Below, piece by piece: positions 29,588 to 32,049 of a DNA stretch of 32,049 nucleotides. The notes below the pieces were generated by a model that was given only the letters and a program-made list of their open reading frames with translations, was not told where the DNA came from and searched no databases. A program made the position numbers and the translations under genes. The DNA comes from a virus, in the IMG/VR virus record IMGVR_UViG_3300021168_000069, positions 1 to 32,049 of that record, one strand, 5' to 3'. Positions within the stretch are counted from its first letter, which is position 1; every line of letters starts with the position of its first letter.

Positions 29588-29981
29588 TGAACCACTCGCC
29601 AACCGGGATATATTTGAACTCTCTTCTTAGTATTTTAGGATTGAATTTTACATTTGTTGTAACAATAAATGTAACTCCGGAATTTATAGGATTTTTTGCA
29701 AGTTGTAATATTTTTTCCTGCTGCTCTTTGCTTTTTACAACAGAAAAAAATTCGGAAATTTCTGCGAATTGCCATCCACTGAAGTTTTCATCCCCATATA
29801 TTTTATCCATTGCTGATTTTTCAATGTATCTTTGATGTCCTGCCAAAGATTTTATCCAGTGTGTTTTGCCACATCCTGGCGGACCACAAAGTACAGGTAC
29901 AAGGCCATCCTCAATGATACTAAGGACAGCACTGTGAGTTGGAAACTTGGACATCATTCTCGCAAACTTCTCCTCGAACAT
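29580..29981 (-). CDS. Short AAA-like P-loop ATPase of low GC
   Basis: 133 residues from the ATG at 29981, which has AAAGGGG 7 nt upstream; an ATG at 30005 that overlaps the previous stop is also possible (141 aa). Walker A is 'CGPPGCGKTHW'; 'GWQFAEISEFF' may hold a degenerate Walker B; 'SGVTFIVTTNVKFNPKILRR' is a sensor-1-like strand followed by a possible Arg finger. It is half the length of usual AAA modules and stops soon after sensor 1. Base composition is clearly more AT-rich than both neighbours, with codons such as AAA, ATT and TTT favoured, suggesting a separate origin. Function unknown. Confidence 0.65.
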   Translation of the reverse strand: MFEEKFARMMSKFPTHSAVLSIIEDGLVPVLCGPPGCGKTHWIKSLAGHQRYIEKSAMDKIYGDENFSGWQFAEISEFFSVVKSKEQQEKILQLAKNPINSGVTFIVTTNVKFNPKILRREFKYIPVGEWFND

Positions 29982-29997
29982 TTCTATTCCCCTTTCG

Positions 29998-30270
29998 TCA
30001 GTCATTTTTGAGTATCTCCATGAGCATTTTTCTCAGTCTCAGACCTTCCATCATGGAGATGAGGTCTGGATCGCCTGCTATGTCGATCATCTCTTCGTCA
30101 GTTAGGTTGCGCACTTGCATGTCGTCTGCATAAGCGCCGAGATGATGGCAGCCCATGCATATGGCGATGTCGCCTGGCTGAGGAGGGCGTTCATTGTCTG
30201 GCGTGGCACCAGCATTCAACAGCTGGTTGCAGTTGGGACAATGGGACTCTCTGTAGCGGTGGATGTCCAT
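29998..30270 (-). CDS. Zinc-ribbon-like small protein
   Basis: 90 residues. 'HCPNCNQLL' and, about 25 residues on, 'AICMGCHHLG' form two CxxC knuckles of a zinc ribbon; the rest is helical ('LTDEEMIDIAGDPDLISMME', 'LRLRKMLMEIL'). Proteins of this type recur in phage operons without known role. Its ATG overlaps the preceding stop (TAATG). Confidence 0.7.
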   Translation of the reverse strand: MDIHRYRESHCPNCNQLLNAGATPDNERPPQPGDIAICMGCHHLGAYADDMQVRNLTDEEMIDIAGDPDLISMMEGLRLRKMLMEILKND

Positions 30271-30527
30271 TATGGAAGCTCATCCTCATGAGTCGGAACA
30301 AGCTTTGCTTGTTCCGACTCAACGTGCTCCCACAGCTTCGCCGCGGTCTCACTCTGGAGGTAACGCTCCTCGCGGAGCTGGAGGACTATGCGGTGGAGCA
30401 TTTCGCGCACCCAGGAGCCGGGAGGCAAGCGGGTGCGCGATGCTACATGATTTATGACAAAATCCCAGTCCTCATCGTAGAGCCATAAATGTCTACGAGA
30501 CTGCGGTCTTATAACTCTACGCACCAT
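30270..30527 (-). CDS. Small hypothetical protein, SD inside a 20-bp hairpin
   Basis: 85 residues. 'RRHLWLYDEDWDFVINHVAS' and 'GSWVREMLHRIVLQLREERY' suggest a strand followed by helices; the 'LYDEDWDFVINH...GSWVREML' arrangement is reminiscent of ribbon-helix-helix proteins but not convincing. The ATG at 30527 is preceded by AAGGAG 6 nt upstream, and this SD is the end of the 3' arm of the hairpin at 30534-30576. The C-terminal tail (residues 69-80) is encoded by another 15-bp hairpin. Confidence 0.65.
   Translation of the reverse strand: MVRRVIRPQSRRHLWLYDEDWDFVINHVASRTRLPPGSWVREMLHRIVLQLREERYLQSETAAKLWEHVESEQAKLVPTHEDELP
30289..30321 (-). repeat. Perfect 15-bp coding hairpin, GC-NNN-GC apex
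   Basis: Arms 30289-30303 and 30307-30321, loop TTT on + (AAA on sense). It encodes the Glu/Gln/Lys-rich tail of the 30270 gene. Confidence 0.95.
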
Positions 30528-30533
30528 CGGCTA

Positions 30534-30784
30534 CTCCTTTGCCATCCCCGCCCAATGGGCGGGGATGGCAAAGGAGGGCCGAGTCCTAGAGGTTGCGGCC
30601 ATGAGGACTCGGCCCTGGCTTGGCCTTGCGGCCAAGCCCCTTAATCAGGTCGGCGAACTTGTTTCGCCGACCTGACCCGTCGCAGTCCCAACCGGGGGGA
30701 TCGTGGGCTGCGACTATGAGGTGTGGCTTGACGATCACACCTCAATCTTGAAGTTTGATCGAGCATTGCTCGATCAAACTTCAA
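30534..30784 (-). repeat. Array of seven consecutive hairpins in a non-coding gap
   Basis: In order: 30534-30576 (20 bp, loop AAT), 30575-30616 (13 bp, 16-nt loop, sharing 2 bases), 30617-30638 (9 bp, TTGC), 30645-30675 (13 bp, CTTGT), 30679-30714 (11 bp with a bulge, 13-nt loop), 30717-30744 (9 bp, 10-nt loop), 30748-30784 (17 bp, loop ATT, GC-NNN-GC apex). Almost every base is in a stem or loop. The last one contains the stop of the 30781 ORF and the first holds the SD of the 30270 gene in its sense 3' arm. No tRNA fold or gene was seen. Confidence 0.92.
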
Positions 30785-31011
30785 ACCTCAATCACAAAGA
30801 CGCGCCACAGTCCGATGAGGGTGAAGATATGACCTGGAACTGATAAGATGTCATAGGCCAAACCATTCTGGAGGATGTGGCGCGCAAACAACGCTAAGAG
30901 AAGAGCAGCTGCGCCGATGGTTAGAAAATCGAACGTAGACCAGCTGCGGAACGGCCTCGATAGAAGGCGGCAAGCCCCATTAAGCCAAACCCAGTGAGGA
31001 GCATTGCCCAT
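30781..31011 (-). CDS. Possible small membrane protein overlapping the PEP-CTERM gene
   Basis: 76 residues in another frame, sharing 91 bases with the 3' end of the PEP-CTERM gene. The overlapped part is basic and Trp-rich; beyond it 'FLTIGAAALLLALFARHIL' is a clear membrane helix, and 'GHIFTLIGLWRVFVIEV' a weaker second one. GGAG stands 8 nt before the ATG at 31011. The free part past 30921 is protein-like, which supports reality, but such overlap is unusual for this operon, and a late alternative start cannot be excluded. Function unknown. Confidence 0.45.
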   Translation of the reverse strand: MGNAPHWVWLNGACRLLSRPFRSWSTFDFLTIGAAALLLALFARHILQNGLAYDILSVPGHIFTLIGLWRVFVIEV

Positions 31012-31577
31012 GTAGAAGGCTCCGGAACGTTGGTCGTCAATTGGGCCGAACCTCCGAACGACTGACGAGCTGCCGTAAAGTCCACAGCGAACTGGATCTC
31101 GTCTGAAGTGAACGGACCAGTTGCCGCCGAGACGGGTCCGAAAGAGCCGTCAAGCAGCGCTACTGGGAAGGTATGGGTGGCGAGGAGCCCTCCGTTGGCG
31201 AACGTGCTCTCAGTGGTTGGGCCGGGATCGTTGGTCAGCCCATTAACCGTGAAGGTTGACAGGGTATTGCCGAGTCCGGTGATAGCGCTTTGCAGAATGT
31301 CCACTGTTAGGGTGTGTGAGCCGGTGAAGCCTGCCGAGGCCGTAGCGTCCAGAGTGACGCTGGAGAGGTCGGCGTTCGGTAGGATCGGCGAGCCCTGGGC
31401 GGCGATGGTGATGTTAGCGAAGTTCGCGTCATTGGCTGTCAGCGAGGCTGCGCCGGTTGTGATCCCCGAGATGTTATCGATCAAAGTCCCATTGTCGAAG
31501 ACTTCGATCTGAAGAGTTGCCACGGCGGGGGCAAGTCCCGCTGCAAGGAAGGTTGAGGCTAGTAGGAGTTTTCTCAT
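30921..31577 (-). CDS. Secreted PEP-CTERM protein (phage cargo)
   Basis: 218 residues. A Sec signal peptide 'MRKLLLASTFLAAGLAPAVA' (1-20) leads a Thr/Ala/Asn-rich beta domain. The end has the full PEP-CTERM tripartite signal: P185-E-P187 in VPEPSTW, a hydrophobic segment 'AMLLTGFGLMGLAAF' and basic YRGR, plus a 9-residue extra tail. In bacteria with exosortase/EPS systems such proteins are exported and processed at the outer surface. The WAMLLxGF form is typical of alphaproteobacteria. Here it would need the host exosortase. It has its own sigma70-like promoter (31617-31652) and an RHH gene upstream. Lysogenic or surface-altering expression is inferred, not shown. Confidence 0.82.
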   Translation of the reverse strand: MRKLLLASTFLAAGLAPAVATLQIEVFDNGTLIDNISGITTGAASLTANDANFANITIAAQGSPILPNADLSSVTLDATASAGFTGSHTLTVDILQSAITGLGNTLSTFTVNGLTNDPGPTTESTFANGGLLATHTFPVALLDGSFGPVSAATGPFTSDEIQFAVDFTAARQSFGGSAQLTTNVPEPSTWAMLLTGFGLMGLAAFYRGRSAAGLRSIF

Positions 31578-31616
31578 AAGACTGTCCGCCTGTTTTCGTT
31601 GAGACTGGTATTGTCC

Positions 31617-31652
31617 CGCCTTAATTTTGTCATATTCGGTGGGTCATGTCAA
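31617..31652 (-). promoter_or_regulatory. Sigma70-like promoter for the PEP-CTERM gene
   Basis: On the - strand, -35 TTGACA (31652-31647) is a perfect consensus, followed by 17 nt and CAAAAT (31629-31624; four of six matches). Transcription would start near 31617, giving a leader of about 40 nt before the ATG at 31577. The promoter lies just after the RHH gene stop (31665). Confidence 0.65.
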
Positions 31653-31664
31653 TGGGTTGATACA

Positions 31665-31856
31665 TTAACTTTTCGTAATGTACCGTTGGCGTTTGGTGTT
31701 TATGGCAGTCGGGCATTCTAAGTGGCGCTCGATTGCTACGATGATCTCCGTGTTGAGTGAACGTCCGCTGACTTGGGCGCGGAGCCTGATACGCTCGCGC
31801 AATCCAGCGGGTAGATGCAGCATGTATTGGTCGTCACCTCTGCTCGCCATGCTCAT
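31665..31856 (-). CDS. Arc-type ribbon-helix-helix DNA-binding protein
   Basis: 63 residues from the ATG at 31856, which overlaps the preceding stop (ATGA); the longer in-frame opening is not used. 'DDQYMLHLPAGLRERIRLRA' gives the DNA-contacting strand (QYMLHLP) and helix 1, then 'GRSLNTEIIVAIERHLE' the N-S/L-x-x-E-I-I turn and helix 2 of Arc/Mnt-like repressors (S-x-N-x-E-I-x-x-x-L/I). The end is basic. Arc-like proteins bind as dimers of dimers; being next to the PEP-CTERM promoter, it is the natural candidate regulator of it. Confidence 0.82.
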   Translation of the reverse strand: MSMASRGDDQYMLHLPAGLRERIRLRAQVSGRSLNTEIIVAIERHLECPTAINTKRQRYITKS

Positions 31857-32047
31857 TTGACTGTCCTTAGGAAGTAACGCCAGGCATCTGCTTCGTAGTT
31901 CCAATCCACTCGCTTAGTCTTGTGGTGTTCCAAGGAGTAGGGCGGTTCATCAGGAGACGAACTCTGTTCGTCTCCTGATGACCCACCATTGGAATTTCCA
32001 TCACATGCCAATTCATGCTGCTTGTGCGGCGGGCAGATGATAGTGCA
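31853..32047 (-). CDS. Small hypothetical protein, 5' part outside window
   Basis: Open frame from the window edge (last full codon at 32047) to a TGA at 31853-31855, 64 residues visible. 'CTIICPPHKQHELACDG' is followed by a Ser/Asp/Glu-rich linker and then 'VDWNYEADAWRYFLRTVK', a Trp/Tyr-rich helix. The linker residues 23-34 are encoded by the hairpin at 31947-31981. The stop overlaps the RHH start as ATGA, which supports the frame. Not recognised. Confidence 0.6.
   Translation of the reverse strand, partial: CTIICPPHKQHELACDGNSNGGSSGDEQSSSPDEPPYSLEHHKTKRVDWNYEADAWRYFLRTVK
31947..31981 (-). repeat. Perfect 16-bp coding hairpin, TCT loop
   Basis: Arms 31947-31962 and 31966-31981. It encodes a Ser/Asp/Glu-rich linker of the partial gene, showing that the hairpin family continues to the window edge. 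Confidence 0.94.
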
Positions 32048-32049
32048 TT

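Noticed and set aside
760-30784. GC-NNN-GC hairpins as N4-type virion RNA polymerase promoters
   Set aside because: The short apex and 3-nt loop are reminiscent, but stems are far longer, no conserved flanking sequence is seen, and no giant virion RNA polymerase gene is present in the window.
30534-30784. CRISPR array
   Set aside because: The units are inverted repeats of different sequence, without direct repeats or regular spacers.
30921-31577. PEP-CTERM gene as host DNA marking a prophage edge
   Set aside because: The hairpin family and the overlapping leftward genes continue on both sides, and no integrase or attachment site is visible.
4583-31981. The hairpins as ordinary intrinsic terminators
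   Set aside because: None of those checked is followed by a T-run on the transcribed strand, many lie inside genes, and several stand directly before starts within tight operons.

Overview
The window is part of the genome of a tailed phage with P22-like (podovirus) virion architecture, probably infecting an alphaproteobacterium. The coat, tail accessory (gp4-like), DNA-stabilisation (gp10-like) and ejection protein genes support the first point. The host guess rests only on a PEP-CTERM cargo protein whose sorting signal resembles those of Rhizobiales-type bacteria. Terminase, portal, integrase and lysis genes are not seen here.

Right-going half (1-18545, + strand): the 3' end of a scaffold-like gene, a small Acb2/Tad1-like protein (putative sponge for immune cyclic nucleotides), P22-type coat, small head-completion-type proteins, gp4-like tail factor, two tandem paralogous beta-rich proteins, two tail fibres that share an N-terminal anchor (one with a 52-triplet collagen-like rod), a large adhesin with a SPRY-like domain between two copies of another domain, gp10-like protein, a sulfotransferase-like and a GNAT-like enzyme, four ejection or internal virion proteins, and a solo LuxR-type HTH protein.

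Left-going half (32049-18528, - strand): a tightly overlapping replication and accessory operon. In transcription order it holds a partial small gene, a ribbon-helix-helix protein, a PEP-CTERM secreted protein behind its own sigma70-like promoter, a non-coding run of seven hairpins, small zinc-ribbon and unknown proteins, a short P-loop ATPase, a SLOG-type protein, a four-Cys PD-(D/E)XK nuclease, a RecA-like (Sak4/AAA_24-type) ATPase, a putative ssDNA-binding protein, a ParB-methyltransferase fusion, and the replicative polymerase. The polymerase is split: UDG plus exonuclease motifs I and II on one ORF, exonuclease motif III plus the polymerase domain on another, with a DUF1937 gene between them. 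A DUF3987-type ATPase ends the operon. The two halves converge and overlap at 18528-18545.

The most unusual property is a family of near-perfect inverted repeats with very short loops. At least 22 have 12-20 perfectly paired bases and loops of 7 nt or less, and many more have 7-11 bp. Stems differ in sequence, but many share a GC-NNN-GC apex. They lie between genes and, in frame, inside genes, mostly in tails and interdomain linkers. None is followed by a T-tract. Three bury a Shine-Dalgarno sequence in the 3' arm. I know of no described phage element that matches.
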